A DNA stretch of 58,018 nt from positions 1 to 58,018 of the forward strand of contig CAJUQD010000014.1 in the NCBI GenBank assembly GCA_910588105.1. Direction: 5' to 3'. How positions within the stretch are numbered: the stretch's first letter is position 1; every line of letters begins with the position of its first letter. The notes beneath the pieces are model-generated. The model made no database searches. It was not told the origin of the DNA and worked only from the letters and a program-made list of their open reading frames with translations. Source of the DNA: an uncultured Oscillospiraceae bacterium. Lineage in GTDB: Bacteria > Bacillota > Clostridia > Oscillospirales > Oscillospiraceae. Both the position numbers and the translations under genes were made by a program. This document shows positions 25,636-34,201 of this stretch, piece after piece.

Positions 25636-26441
25636 TGGCCCTGCGCGACATCACCCTGGGCCAGTACTTCCCAGGGGACTCCCCCATCCACCGCCTGGAC
25701 CCACGGGCCAAGCTGATCGCCATGATCTGCTACATCGTAGCCCTGTTTTTGGGCCAGTGGTTTGTCACCTACGCCGTTTTGTTCCTGGCTCTGGCGGCGG
25801 CGGTGAAGGTGTCCACCGTCAAGCCGAAGGCCCTGCTGCGGGGGCTCAAGCCGGTGGTGTTCATCCTGGTGTTCACCGCCGTACTCAATATCTTCTACAC
25901 CCCCGGCGAGGCCCTGGCGTCCTTCTGGATCTTCACCATCACCCGCGAAGGCATTGTCCACGCTTTTTTTATGGTGGTCCGCATCATCATGCTCATCACC
26001 TGCACCTTTCTGCTCACCTACACCACCTCCCCCCTGGCCCTTACCGATGGGCTGGAATCCCTGCTGGGGCCGCTGAAAAAGCTCCGCGTCCCCGTCCACG
26101 AGTTGGCTATGATGATGTCCATCGCCCTGCGCTTCATCCCCACCCTTATTGAGGAGACGGATAAGATCATGTCCGCCCAGCGGGCCCGGGGCGCGGACTT
26201 TGATTCCGGGAACCTGGTCCAGCGGGCTAAGGCGCTCATCCCGCTGCTGGTTCCGCTGTTCATCTCCGCCTTCCGCCGGGCGGACGAGCTGGCCACCGCC
26301 ATGGAATGCCGCTGCTACCACGGCGACGAGGGCCGAACCCGGATGAAGCAGCTCCACTACCGGCCCGGCGACATATTCTTCATCCTGGGCGCTCTGGCGC
26401 TGGCGGTGCTCATCGGCGTGATGGGCCATTGGGGGCTGTGA
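25635..26441 (+). CDS. ecfT: EcfT, ECF transporter transmembrane coupling subunit
   Basis: A 268-residue membrane protein that couples EcfA1/A2 to interchangeable S components. HRLDPRAKLI near the N-terminus and two Ala-Arg-Gly-type coupling motifs (AQRARGADFD and MECRCYHGDEGRTRM) identify the family. About five to six membrane segments. The start overlaps ecfA2 and it lies 2 nt before truA. No S-component gene is nearby, as expected for a shared (group II) module. Confidence 0.94.
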   Translation: MALRDITLGQYFPGDSPIHRLDPRAKLIAMICYIVALFLGQWFVTYAVLFLALAAAVKVSTVKPKALLRGLKPVVFILVFTAVLNIFYTPGEALASFWIFTITREGIVHAFFMVVRIIMLITCTFLLTYTTSPLALTDGLESLLGPLKKLRVPVHELAMMMSIALRFIPTLIEETDKIMSAQRARGADFDSGNLVQRAKALIPLLVPLFISAFRRADELATAMECRCYHGDEGRTRMKQLHYRPGDIFFILGALALAVLIGVMGHWGL

Positions 26442-26443
26442 CG

Positions 26444-27199
26444 ATGGAGACGCGCAATATCGCCCTCGCCCTGAGCTACACCGGCACCGCCTACCACGGC
26501 TGGCAGGTGCAGAAAAACGCCGTGTCCGTGGCGGAGACCTTGGAAAAAGCCCTGGCCTCGGTGGTGTGCCATCCGGTGAAGGCCACCGGCGCGGGCCGCA
26601 CCGACGCGGGGGTCCACGCCCAGGTGTACGTGGCCAATTTCCGCACCACCTCCGGCATCCCTGTGGAGCGGCTCCCCCTGGCGGTGAACACCCGCCTGCC
26701 CGACGATATCTCGGTGCGCAGGGCCACGGTGGTGCCGGACGGGTTCAACGCCATCGGCTCCTGTTTGAAGAAGGAATACACCTATAAAATCTACAACTCC
26801 CGCATCCGGGACCCCTTTTTCGTCAACCGGGTGTGGTTCTACTCCAGGCCGCTGGACGAGGGGATCATGGCGGAGGCGGCGCGGCAGTTTGTGGGCACCC
26901 ATGACTTCGCCGCGGTGCGCAGCGTGGGCACCGTGACCCGCACCACCGTGCGCACCGTCCACTACTTTGACATACGGCGGCGCGGAACCGTTATCGAGTG
27001 CCGGGTGTGCGCCGACGGCTTCCTCTACAACATGGTGCGGGCCATGGTAGGCACATGCGTCTACGCCGCCGAGGGTAAGCTGAACCCGGCGGAGATTCCC
27101 GTGATTTTGGAATCCCGCAACCGCGCGCTGGCGGGTCCCACCGCGCCGCCGGACGGGCTGTATATGACCAACCTGTGGTATGAGGAAGACGTGCTCTAG
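26444..27199 (+). CDS. truA: tRNA pseudouridine synthase A
   Basis: Converts uridines 38-40 of tRNA anticodon arms to pseudouridine. The 251 residues show the N-terminal YTGTAYHGWQVQ, the catalytic Asp in GAGRTDAGVHA and the C-terminal FLYNMVRAMVGT motif. The start ATG 26444 lies 2 nt after ecfT; a longer frame overlaps ecfT and is rejected. The ecfA-ecfA-ecfT-truA order is conserved in Firmicutes. The stop codon abuts the repeat element at 27199. Confidence 0.95.
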   Translation: METRNIALALSYTGTAYHGWQVQKNAVSVAETLEKALASVVCHPVKATGAGRTDAGVHAQVYVANFRTTSGIPVERLPLAVNTRLPDDISVRRATVVPDGFNAIGSCLKKEYTYKIYNSRIRDPFFVNRVWFYSRPLDEGIMAEAARQFVGTHDFAAVRSVGTVTRTTVRTVHYFDIRRRGTVIECRVCADGFLYNMVRAMVGTCVYAAEGKLNPAEIPVILESRNRALAGPTAPPDGLYMTNLWYEEDVL

Positions 27200-27361
27200 G
27201 CGCCGTTTGAAAATTGGCAATATGCCCAGCGGCAAGGAATTTTTTCGCCGGGCAAGGCGATTTGGCGCAGAAATACTTTGTGTATTTCAAGGCAAAGCAA
27301 CGCAGCTCGGCGGAAAAAGGCCCGTCGATTGGGCGTGTTGACAATTTTCAAACAAGCCCTA
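27199..27361. repeat. Full-length 160-bp near-palindromic dispersed element
   Basis: The left end GCGCCGTTTGAAAATTGGCA and the inverted right end AGGGCTTGTTTGAAAATTGT share about 30 bp (TTTGAAAATTG-CAA-A-GCCCA). The centre is GAAATAC-TTTGT-GTATTTC at 27270-27288, so the whole unit can fold on itself. Partial copies lie at 14500-14540 and 34090-34160. It resembles a MITE or REP-type element and contains no gene. Confidence 0.75.
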
Positions 27362-27493
27362 AGCAAATGGCCTATGTTTTTCGGCGGCGCAGCCGAGGCG
27401 GAATCCATTTCTGCCCGGCTGCTTGAATCCCGCCGGACGGGCTGTAAACGCCTGTTTCACATCTCGAACGCATCCTGTGGCAAGGGAGTTTTT

Positions 27494-28723
27494 ATGAACG
27501 AGCAGAACCGGCAAAAACCGAAAATCCAGCCCTTGAACCCCAGCTCCAAGCGGCCGGATACGAAGCCCTCCCCCAAGCCCAGGCGCAAGCTGCCCCGGTT
27601 CCTAGTGCGGCTGGCGGCCACGCTGGTGGTGCTGGCGGTGGCCGTGGGGCTGGTTGGGGCGGTGGCCTTCCGGGACAGACTGAACGTGGACAGCGTAAAG
27701 CGCTGGTTCCACTACCGCTCCCTCATCCGCAGCGACAGCGGCAGGGCGGAGTCCTTCCCCTACGGCGGCGAACTCACCGACACCTTTGCCGTGTTGGACG
27801 GGGACCTGCTGGTGTGCTCCCGCAACGCCATCTCCCTCTACTCCGGCAGCGGCGCCCAGTACATCAACCAGTCCGCCGGCATGGAAAACCCGGTGGTGAA
27901 CACCAACGGCTCCCTGGCCGTGGTGTACGACGCGGGGGGCTCCGAGCTCTATGTGCTGGGCCAGCGCTCCCTGGTGTGGGCGGCGGAGGGGCTGGAGTCC
28001 ATCCTGTCCGCCCGGCTGAACAAAAACGGCCAGCTCACCGTGGTCACCCAGGCCAGCGGCTACCGGGGGACGGTGACGGTGTACGACGCCTCCTATTCCC
28101 CCGTCATGCGCATTGACCTGTCCTCCGCCTTTGTCATGGACGCGGTCCTGTCCGATGATGGGCACACCCTGGGCATACTCACCGTGGGCCAGGCCGACGG
28201 CGCCTTCACCACCAGCCTGGAGCTGTACGACATGACCTACGCCAGCGGCGAATACAAGCCCGACTTCACCTGCCGCCTGGGCGGCGGCGTGGTGCTGGAA
28301 ACCCGGCACACGGCCGAGGCCGTGTGGTCCCTGGCCGACCGGGGGCTCACCGTCACCGGCCACGATGGCCGCTCCTCCGGCGTCAGCTGGGCGGACAAGC
28401 ACCTGCGCCGGTATACCCTCAGCGGGGACGGTTTTGCCGCCGCCCTGTTGGGCAAGTTCCGGGCGGGCAGCCAGGCAGAGCTGTGGGTGGTGGACAGCCA
28501 GGGCCAGCGCCGCATTCTGGAGCTCAACGAGCAGGTGATGTCCATATCCGCCGCCGGACGGTATCTGGCCGTGCTCACCGGTGACCGGCTGGACATCTAC
28601 ACCGACCAGTTGGAGCTGTACGACACCCTGGAGGGCACCCAGGGCGCCCGAACGGTGCTGCTCATGCCCGACGGCTCGGCCATCCTCATCTCGGCGGACA
28701 GCGCCGGATTCTATATCCCTTAA
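27494..28723 (+). CDS. DUF5711 family membrane-anchored protein
   Basis: A 409-residue protein. It has a basic, Pro/Lys-rich cytoplasmic N-terminus (residues 1-35), one membrane helix (about 38-60), then an extracellular beta-rich domain with repeated short blade-like units (GDLLVCSRNAISLYSGSG, GSLAVVYDAGGSELYVLG, GRYLAVLTGDRLDIYT). These suggest a propeller-like fold and match DUF5711 proteins of Clostridia. ATG 27494 has a GGGAG site. It is followed 39 nt later by a CvpA-type gene, a recurring pairing; the joint function is unknown. Confidence 0.72.
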   Translation: MNEQNRQKPKIQPLNPSSKRPDTKPSPKPRRKLPRFLVRLAATLVVLAVAVGLVGAVAFRDRLNVDSVKRWFHYRSLIRSDSGRAESFPYGGELTDTFAVLDGDLLVCSRNAISLYSGSGAQYINQSAGMENPVVNTNGSLAVVYDAGGSELYVLGQRSLVWAAEGLESILSARLNKNGQLTVVTQASGYRGTVTVYDASYSPVMRIDLSSAFVMDAVLSDDGHTLGILTVGQADGAFTTSLELYDMTYASGEYKPDFTCRLGGGVVLETRHTAEAVWSLADRGLTVTGHDGRSSGVSWADKHLRRYTLSGDGFAAALLGKFRAGSQAELWVVDSQGQRRILELNEQVMSISAAGRYLAVLTGDRLDIYTDQLELYDTLEGTQGARTVLLMPDGSAILISADSAGFYIP

Positions 28724-28762
28724 CACCGCTTCCCGCCGGGGGCCTGGGAAAAGGAGCGTGCT

Positions 28763-29443
28763 GTGGAAATGGAAGCATACATATTCGACCTGGCAATCAT
28801 CGCCCTGCTGGCGCTGTTCGCCTGGCGGGGGGCAGCCAAGGGGCTGGTGCTGTCCCTGTGCGGGCTGGCGGCGGTATTCGTGGCCTTCTTCTGCGCCCAG
28901 TTTCTGTCCGACCAGTTTTATGTCCCCGTGGGCGGCATACTTCGGCCCATCGTCACCCAGACCATCCGGGGGGCGGACGCGGAACCCATCCCGTCTAACC
29001 CGGAGGAGGGTTATACGGTGGACGAGCTGGTGGCCTCCATCCAGGAAAAGGGGCTGTTCGAGGGCTTCACCGCCTTTTTGGAGCAGGGGGCAGCTTATGA
29101 CAGCCTGGGCCATGGCCCCCTGTCCCCCCTGGACGCCCTGGCGGGCTACCTGTCCAAAGCGATTGCCCGGGCCCTGCTGTTCGGCGGCAGCTTTTTGGTG
29201 ATCCTGTTGATCTGGTTCCTGGTCAGCCACGCGCTGGATCTGGCCTTCCACCTGCCCATCCTGTCCCAGGTGAACACGGCGGGAGGGCTCATTGCCGGAC
29301 TGGTAAAGGGCGGGCTTCTGGCTGTGGTGCTGGTGTGGCTGGGCCAGCTGGCCGGCCTGATCCCCGTCCCGCCGGAAACCCCTGTGCTGTCCCTATTCAC
29401 CGTGGACAGGCTTTGGGAACTGCTCAGCGGGCTGCCCGCCTGA
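28763..29443 (+). CDS. CvpA family membrane protein
   Basis: A 226-residue protein with four predicted membrane segments and the CvpA-like N-terminus DLAIIALLALFAWRGAAKGL. A hydrophilic insert (about residues 65-125) precedes helix three. CvpA relatives are linked to colicin V production and envelope homeostasis; the exact role is unknown. GTG 28763 has GGAG 7 nt upstream; ATG 28769 is an alternative. Likely co-transcribed with the DUF5711 gene. Confidence 0.75.
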   Translation: MEMEAYIFDLAIIALLALFAWRGAAKGLVLSLCGLAAVFVAFFCAQFLSDQFYVPVGGILRPIVTQTIRGADAEPIPSNPEEGYTVDELVASIQEKGLFEGFTAFLEQGAAYDSLGHGPLSPLDALAGYLSKAIARALLFGGSFLVILLIWFLVSHALDLAFHLPILSQVNTAGGLIAGLVKGGLLAVVLVWLGQLAGLIPVPPETPVLSLFTVDRLWELLSGLPA

Positions 29444-29564
29444 CCTTCCGGCCTTTCCCAAAAATGCGGCCCATTTCCCTTGGCGCGGGAAAATTACCAC
29501 TCTAAAATTCATGACGTGTTCATATTTATCTGATATGGTACTGCCAAACTGCGATTAAGAACGC

Positions 29565-29578
29565 GAGAACTTGTTCTC
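29565..29578. promoter_or_regulatory. Palindromic operator candidate upstream of the clp gene
   Basis: GAGAAC-TT-GTTCTC is a perfect 6-2-6 palindrome 19 nt before the clp start. It matches neither the CtsR direct repeat nor the 4-nt-spaced LexA box. Confidence 0.35.
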
Positions 29579-29596
29579 CCTGAAAGGAGCGGCATC

Positions 29597-32161
29597 ATGC
29601 ATCCCACTCTGTGTACCCGCTGCAAGAAAAACGTGGCGGTGATCTTTATCACCAAAATTGAGAATAACGAGGCCAAAAACGAGGGTTTGTGCCTGAGGTG
29701 CGCCCGGGAGCTGGGCATCAAGCCGGTGGACGATATGATGAAGAAAATGGGCATATCCGATGAGGATCTGGAGTCCATTTCCACCGAGATGATGTCCGCC
29801 TTCGGCGGGGCGGAGGAACCGGACGGGCTGGCCGCCGAGGGCCAGGACGACAGCCAGGACAGCGACGGCGAGGAGGACGAGGGCCGCACCGCCACTTTCC
29901 CCTTCCTGAGCAAGCTGTTCGGCGGCCAGTCGGACAGCGCGCCCGACCGGGACCCCATGCAGCGCGGGGGCGCCGCCAAAGAGGACAAGACCGCCGCCAA
30001 AACGGAACGGTCCCAGGCCCCCAAGCGCAAATTCCTGGAAAACTACTGCATCTCCCTCACCCGCAAGGCCCACGAGGGCAAGCTGGACCGCATTGTGGGC
30101 CGCGCCAACGAGATCGAGCGCACCATCCAGATTCTCAACCGGCGGCAGAAGAACAACCCCTGCCTCATCGGCGACCCTGGCGTGGGCAAGACCGCCATTG
30201 CCGAGGGGCTGGCTCAGCGCATCTTTGACCGGGATGTGCCCTACAAACTGCTGGACAAGGAGGTCTACCTGCTGGACCTCACCGCCCTGGTTGCGGGCAC
30301 CCAGTTCCGGGGCCAGTTTGAGAGCCGCATGAAGGGCCTCATTGACGAGGTGAAGAAGCTGGGCAATATCATCCTGGTCATCGACGAGGTTCACTCCATT
30401 GTGGGCGCGGGGGACGCGGAGGGCTCCATGAACGCCGCCAACATCCTCAAGCCCGCCCTGAGCCGGGGTGAAATCCAGGTAATCGGCGCCACCACCCTCA
30501 CCGAGTACCGCAAGTACATCGAAAAGGACTCCGCCCTGGAGCGCCGCTTCCAGCCCGTCATCGTGGAAGAGCCCTCCATCGACGACTCGGTGGAAATTTT
30601 GAAGGGCATCGCCCCCTACTATGAATCCTTCCACCACGTGGCCATCAGCCCGGACATCTGCCGCCAAGCGGTGGTGATGAGCGAGCGGTACATCACTGAC
30701 CGATACCTGCCCGACAAGGCCATTGACCTGATCGACGAGGCATCGTCCGACGTGAACCTCCACAACAGGGATCTGGCCAGGCTGGCCGAAATCGACAAGG
30801 AGCTGGCCGACTACGCCAAGGAGATGGAGGTCGTTCTGGCCTCCACCGGGGCCCAGAACGACCCCAAGCTCCAGGAGCTGCAAAAGCAGGAGCAGAAGCT
30901 CCAGCGCCAGCGGGACACCCTGGAGATGGCGGTGAGCCGGGACGACGCCGAGGCCCCCAACCGGGACGACCCCGCCTTCCAGGAGCGCCAGGCAGGCCGC
31001 CGGGAACAGATTGGCGAGCTTGCCAAAAAACTGGCCGCCGTCAGCTGTGAGAAGCAGGACATACAGGCCGCCGCCAACGACAAAGCCTACCAGCGCCTGG
31101 CCGAGCTGAAGAGCAGGCAGGCACAGCTCACCGGGGAGCGGGACATTCTGGCCGCCAAGGGCAATCCCCCGCTGACCGCCGCCCATCTTGCCAGGGTCAT
31201 CGAACTGTGGACCAAGATCCCCGCCTCCTCCATCCAGGAGCAGGAGTTTGAGCGGCTGGCCAAGCTGGACGAGCGCCTCAAGGAACACATCGTGGGCCAG
31301 GACGAGGCGGTGAACGCCGTGTCCAACGCCATCCGCCGGGGCCGGGTGGGCATCTCCGCCAAGCACAAGCCTGTCTCCTTCATCTTTGTAGGCTCCACCG
31401 GCGTGGGTAAGACGGAGCTTGTCAAGCAGCTGGCTGCCGACCTGTTTGCCTCCCCCGAGTCCCTCATCCGGCTGGACATGAGCGAGTTCATGGAAAAGCA
31501 CTCCGTCTCCCGCATCATTGGCTCCCCGCCGGGGTACGTGGGCTATGACGATGCGGGGCAGCTCACCGAGAAGATCCGCCGTAAGCCCTACACGGTGGTG
31601 CTCTTCGACGAGATCGAAAAGGCCCACCCCGACGTGCTCAACGTGCTGCTGCAAATCCTGGACGACGGCCATATTTCCGATGCCCACGGCAAGGTGGTCA
31701 ATTTTGAGAACACCGTCATCGTCATGACCTCCAACGCCGGCAGCGATATCAAGGGCGGCTCCCTGGGCTTTGACCGCTCCGCCAACCAGCTGGGCCGGGA
31801 GAAGGCCATGAAGGGGCTGGAGGCCTTCCTGCGGCCCGAGTTTATCAACCGGGTGGACGAGATCGTCTACTTCAACCAGCTCACCGAGGATAATTTCAAG
31901 GCCATCGCCCGCATCATGCTGTCCGAGCTGGACGGGGTGATGAAGGGCAAGGGCATCGCCTTCACCTACGACGAAAGCGTGCTGGACTACCTGGTGAAGA
32001 AGTCCTACTCCGCTGCCTATGGGGCGCGCAACCTGCGCCGCCAGATCCAGAAGGACCTGGAGGATCCCATCGCCGCCAAGCTCATCCAGCGGTATGCCGA
32101 CCCTGTCACGCGGGTGGAGCTGTCCGCCGACGGCGAGACGCTGAATATTGTCACCGACTAA
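29597..32161 (+). CDS. ClpE-type AAA+ unfoldase with N-terminal zinc finger
   Basis: An 854-residue class I Clp ATPase. The N-terminus has paired Cys-x2-Cys motifs (CTRCKK, CLRCAR) forming a zinc finger, followed by an acidic linker, instead of the double Clp-N repeats of ClpC. NBD1 Walker A is GDPGVGKTA. A long coiled-coil middle domain (about residues 395-530) precedes NBD2, whose Walker A is GSTGVGKTE with arginine-finger-type GARNLRRQI. This layout is ClpE-like, though longer than typical ClpE (about 700-750). It would deliver misfolded proteins to ClpP, which is not in the window. Confidence 0.85.
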   Translation: MHPTLCTRCKKNVAVIFITKIENNEAKNEGLCLRCARELGIKPVDDMMKKMGISDEDLESISTEMMSAFGGAEEPDGLAAEGQDDSQDSDGEEDEGRTATFPFLSKLFGGQSDSAPDRDPMQRGGAAKEDKTAAKTERSQAPKRKFLENYCISLTRKAHEGKLDRIVGRANEIERTIQILNRRQKNNPCLIGDPGVGKTAIAEGLAQRIFDRDVPYKLLDKEVYLLDLTALVAGTQFRGQFESRMKGLIDEVKKLGNIILVIDEVHSIVGAGDAEGSMNAANILKPALSRGEIQVIGATTLTEYRKYIEKDSALERRFQPVIVEEPSIDDSVEILKGIAPYYESFHHVAISPDICRQAVVMSERYITDRYLPDKAIDLIDEASSDVNLHNRDLARLAEIDKELADYAKEMEVVLASTGAQNDPKLQELQKQEQKLQRQRDTLEMAVSRDDAEAPNRDDPAFQERQAGRREQIGELAKKLAAVSCEKQDIQAAANDKAYQRLAELKSRQAQLTGERDILAAKGNPPLTAAHLARVIELWTKIPASSIQEQEFERLAKLDERLKEHIVGQDEAVNAVSNAIRRGRVGISAKHKPVSFIFVGSTGVGKTELVKQLAADLFASPESLIRLDMSEFMEKHSVSRIIGSPPGYVGYDDAGQLTEKIRRKPYTVVLFDEIEKAHPDVLNVLLQILDDGHISDAHGKVVNFENTVIVMTSNAGSDIKGGSLGFDRSANQLGREKAMKGLEAFLRPEFINRVDEIVYFNQLTEDNFKAIARIMLSELDGVMKGKGIAFTYDESVLDYLVKKSYSAAYGARNLRRQIQKDLEDPIAAKLIQRYADPVTRVELSADGETLNIVTD

Positions 32162-32199
32162 AAAACAGGGCGGCGGGGAAATTCCCGCCGCCCTGTTTT
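32162..32199 (+). terminator. Terminator after the clp gene
   Basis: AAAACAGGGCGGCGGG pairs with CCCGCCGCCCTGTTTT around a 6-nt loop, directly after the stop codon. Confidence 0.93.
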
Positions 32200-32267
32200 G
32201 CTTTGCCCCGTCTTTTATTCCGATTGACGCACATCAAAATTTCCCGGTGGTGCCGTCCACAATTCTG

Positions 32268-32276
32268 TGCTATAAT
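32268..32276 (+). promoter_or_regulatory. Extended -10 promoter of the transglutaminase-like gene
   Basis: TGC-TATAAT forms an extended -10; no good -35 is visible at the expected distance. It is 41 nt before the ATG. Confidence 0.6.
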
Positions 32277-32316
32277 ACCATTGTTATCCTTTGACGGAAT
32301 GGAGGAACCCTGCACC

Positions 32317-33564
32317 ATGAACACAGAAGCCAACGCATCCGGCGCCGCACTCAAAAACCCCGGCAAGGGAGGAAAGGCAGTCAAAGCTGCCGCCGCCCTT
32401 CTGCTTTCCTGCTGCCTCATCGCCAGCCTGGGGCTCAGCGTCTACCAGGCCGCCGTCCAGAACCAAAAGGTGAGCGAGTACATCGACCATGAGCTGGAGC
32501 GCCAGGCCGAAGCGGCCAAACAGGAAAACCAGTATATGGAGGACGGCTATAAGGTGGGCGGCGAGTACGAGATCCGCTCCACTGCCCACATCTCCGACGC
32601 CTACATAAGCGGCGACCACAGCCGCCTCAGCCAGGAGGACAGGGACACCCTGCGCATGGCGGAGGAGGTGCTGGAGCAGGTCATTGAGGATGGTATGGAC
32701 GGCTATGAAAAAGAGGAAGCCGTCTACAAATGGATGGTGGAAAATATCGGCCACGGCTCCCGAAGCGTCATCAGCCGCCCGGGCATGAGCCACTCCGCCT
32801 TCACACCCCACGACGTGCTGTCCAGCCGCGCGGCGGTGTGCGTGGGCTACGCCACCACCTTCCGCCTGTTCATGAATATGCTGGGCATGGACTGCCACAT
32901 CGTCCACAACGAGTACCACTCCTGGGATCTGGTGCAGCTGGAAGGCGATTGGTACCATGTGGACGTCTACAGCGACTCCCACGGCGTGCTGTACGGCAAT
33001 TTCAACATGACCGACGAGGTGGCAAAGAACGGCCACAACTGGGATGAGTCCGCGCTGCCCGAGGCCAAGAGCGTGAAGCACACCCCCGCCGTCCGCAACG
33101 GCATCGAGGTGGAGGGCATTCTGGAGGTTCCCGCCGCCTTGAAGGAGGCCATGGACGGCAGGAACGGCGCTTTGTTCTTCAAGTTCCAAAATCCCCTCTC
33201 CGAGCAGGATATGGCCATGGCAGATTTTCTGGCCGGCAGCCTGGAGCAGGTGCTGGGCGGCATGTTGGAGGAAAGCTACTACTTCCGGGCGGCCTGGTAC
33301 CCCGGCGAGGGGGACAGCTACATCCTGGGCCTGCTGATGGAGAGCCGCAGCGTGGAGGAGGAGCCCGAAGGCATTGACGCCGCCTCCCCCGAGGGCCGGA
33401 AAATCATCCAGGCCATTGCCGCCGCCTTTGATATCGACCCGGCGGCTCTGGGCGTTGGGCCGGATGAGCCGCTGGAGTATTTCCCCGTTGGGGACACCGC
33501 CGCCGGCGGTAAAATCATCACCAGCGACGGTCCCGCCACCCAATGGGACGCCATTGTCCCCTGA
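32317..33564 (+). CDS. Membrane-anchored transglutaminase-like protein
   Basis: A 415-residue protein with an N-terminal membrane anchor (about residues 24-44) and a charged linker. The central transglutaminase-like domain (about 130-235) has the catalytic Cys in SSRAAVCVGYATTF, His in EYHSWDLVQL and Asp in WYHVDVYSD. Such secreted proteins are usually proteases or cell-wall-associated enzymes rather than crosslinkers. The C-terminal third is acidic and unrecognised. ATG 32317 was chosen with GGAGG 11 nt upstream. A lipoprotein gene follows after 18 nt, probably in the same operon. Confidence 0.78.
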   Translation: MNTEANASGAALKNPGKGGKAVKAAAALLLSCCLIASLGLSVYQAAVQNQKVSEYIDHELERQAEAAKQENQYMEDGYKVGGEYEIRSTAHISDAYISGDHSRLSQEDRDTLRMAEEVLEQVIEDGMDGYEKEEAVYKWMVENIGHGSRSVISRPGMSHSAFTPHDVLSSRAAVCVGYATTFRLFMNMLGMDCHIVHNEYHSWDLVQLEGDWYHVDVYSDSHGVLYGNFNMTDEVAKNGHNWDESALPEAKSVKHTPAVRNGIEVEGILEVPAALKEAMDGRNGALFFKFQNPLSEQDMAMADFLAGSLEQVLGGMLEESYYFRAAWYPGEGDSYILGLLMESRSVEEEPEGIDAASPEGRKIIQAIAAAFDIDPAALGVGPDEPLEYFPVGDTAAGGKIITSDGPATQWDAIVP

Positions 33565-33582
33565 CCGCCGGGAGGTAATCAG

Positions 33583-34089
33583 ATGGAACGAATCAGACAG
33601 ACACTCGGCCTCACCCTGGCGGCGTTGTCGCTGCTGGCCATGTGCGCCTGCGCCGGGGGGGAGGATGCCGGGCCCGACCTGGACCCGGCGGATATGGCCC
33701 GGGCCATGATGGATGTGGACACCACCCTCCCCGAGATGGTGCAGCGCTCCAGCCGGGACGCCGACGGGGCGGACAGCTTCACCTACCTTTCCGACCTGGA
33801 CTATGGCAAGGTGGAGGCCTACTTCTACGCCTGCGCCGACGCCGGGACGGCGGAGGAGATCGCGGTGGTCAAGCTCAAGGACAAGGGGGACGCCGCCGCC
33901 CTGATGGAGTCCCTCCACGACCACATCAAGGCCCGCCAGGGCACCTTTGAGGAGTACAACCCGGAACAGCTCCCCCTGACCGAGGACGCCGTAGTCACCC
34001 GTGAGGGGCGGTATGTGACCCTCATCGTGTCCAAAAAGAGCGGGCTGGTGCAGAAGGAGTTTCAGAACTTTTTCCAGCAGGAAAAGTAA
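33583..34089 (+). CDS. Small DUF4358-like lipoprotein
   Basis: A 168-residue secreted protein. It has a signal with a lipobox-like LLAMCAC (Cys about residue 21 or 23), then a single alpha/beta domain with the pattern YFYACADAGTAEEIAVVKL and a conserved final basic segment. This resembles DUF4358 lipoproteins of Clostridia, whose role is unknown. The 18-nt gap and shared strand suggest an operon with the transglutaminase-like protein. The next feature downstream is a repeat starting right at the stop codon. Confidence 0.65.
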   Translation: MERIRQTLGLTLAALSLLAMCACAGGEDAGPDLDPADMARAMMDVDTTLPEMVQRSSRDADGADSFTYLSDLDYGKVEAYFYACADAGTAEEIAVVKLKDKGDAAALMESLHDHIKARQGTFEEYNPEQLPLTEDAVVTREGRYVTLIVSKKSGLVQKEFQNFFQQEK

Positions 34090-34160
34090 GCGCCGTTTGG
34101 AAGCTATCACTGCGCCCAGTGGCAAGGTTTTTTCGCCGGGCAAAGGCGATTTTGACGCTT
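34090..34160. repeat. Diverged partial copy of the 160-bp element
   Basis: GCGCCGTTTG, GCGCCCAGTGGCAAGG and TTTTTTCGCCGGGCAA align in order with the left half of 27199-27361. The right half is missing. Confidence 0.6.
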
Positions 34161-34201
34161 GGCAGCGTTCGCTGAGGCTATTGAGGATAGGCCTGTGCTT
34201 T

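Noticed and set aside
29565..29578. LexA (SOS) box before the clp gene
   Set aside because: The Firmicutes LexA site has GAAC and GTTC separated by 4 nt; here they are 2 nt apart.
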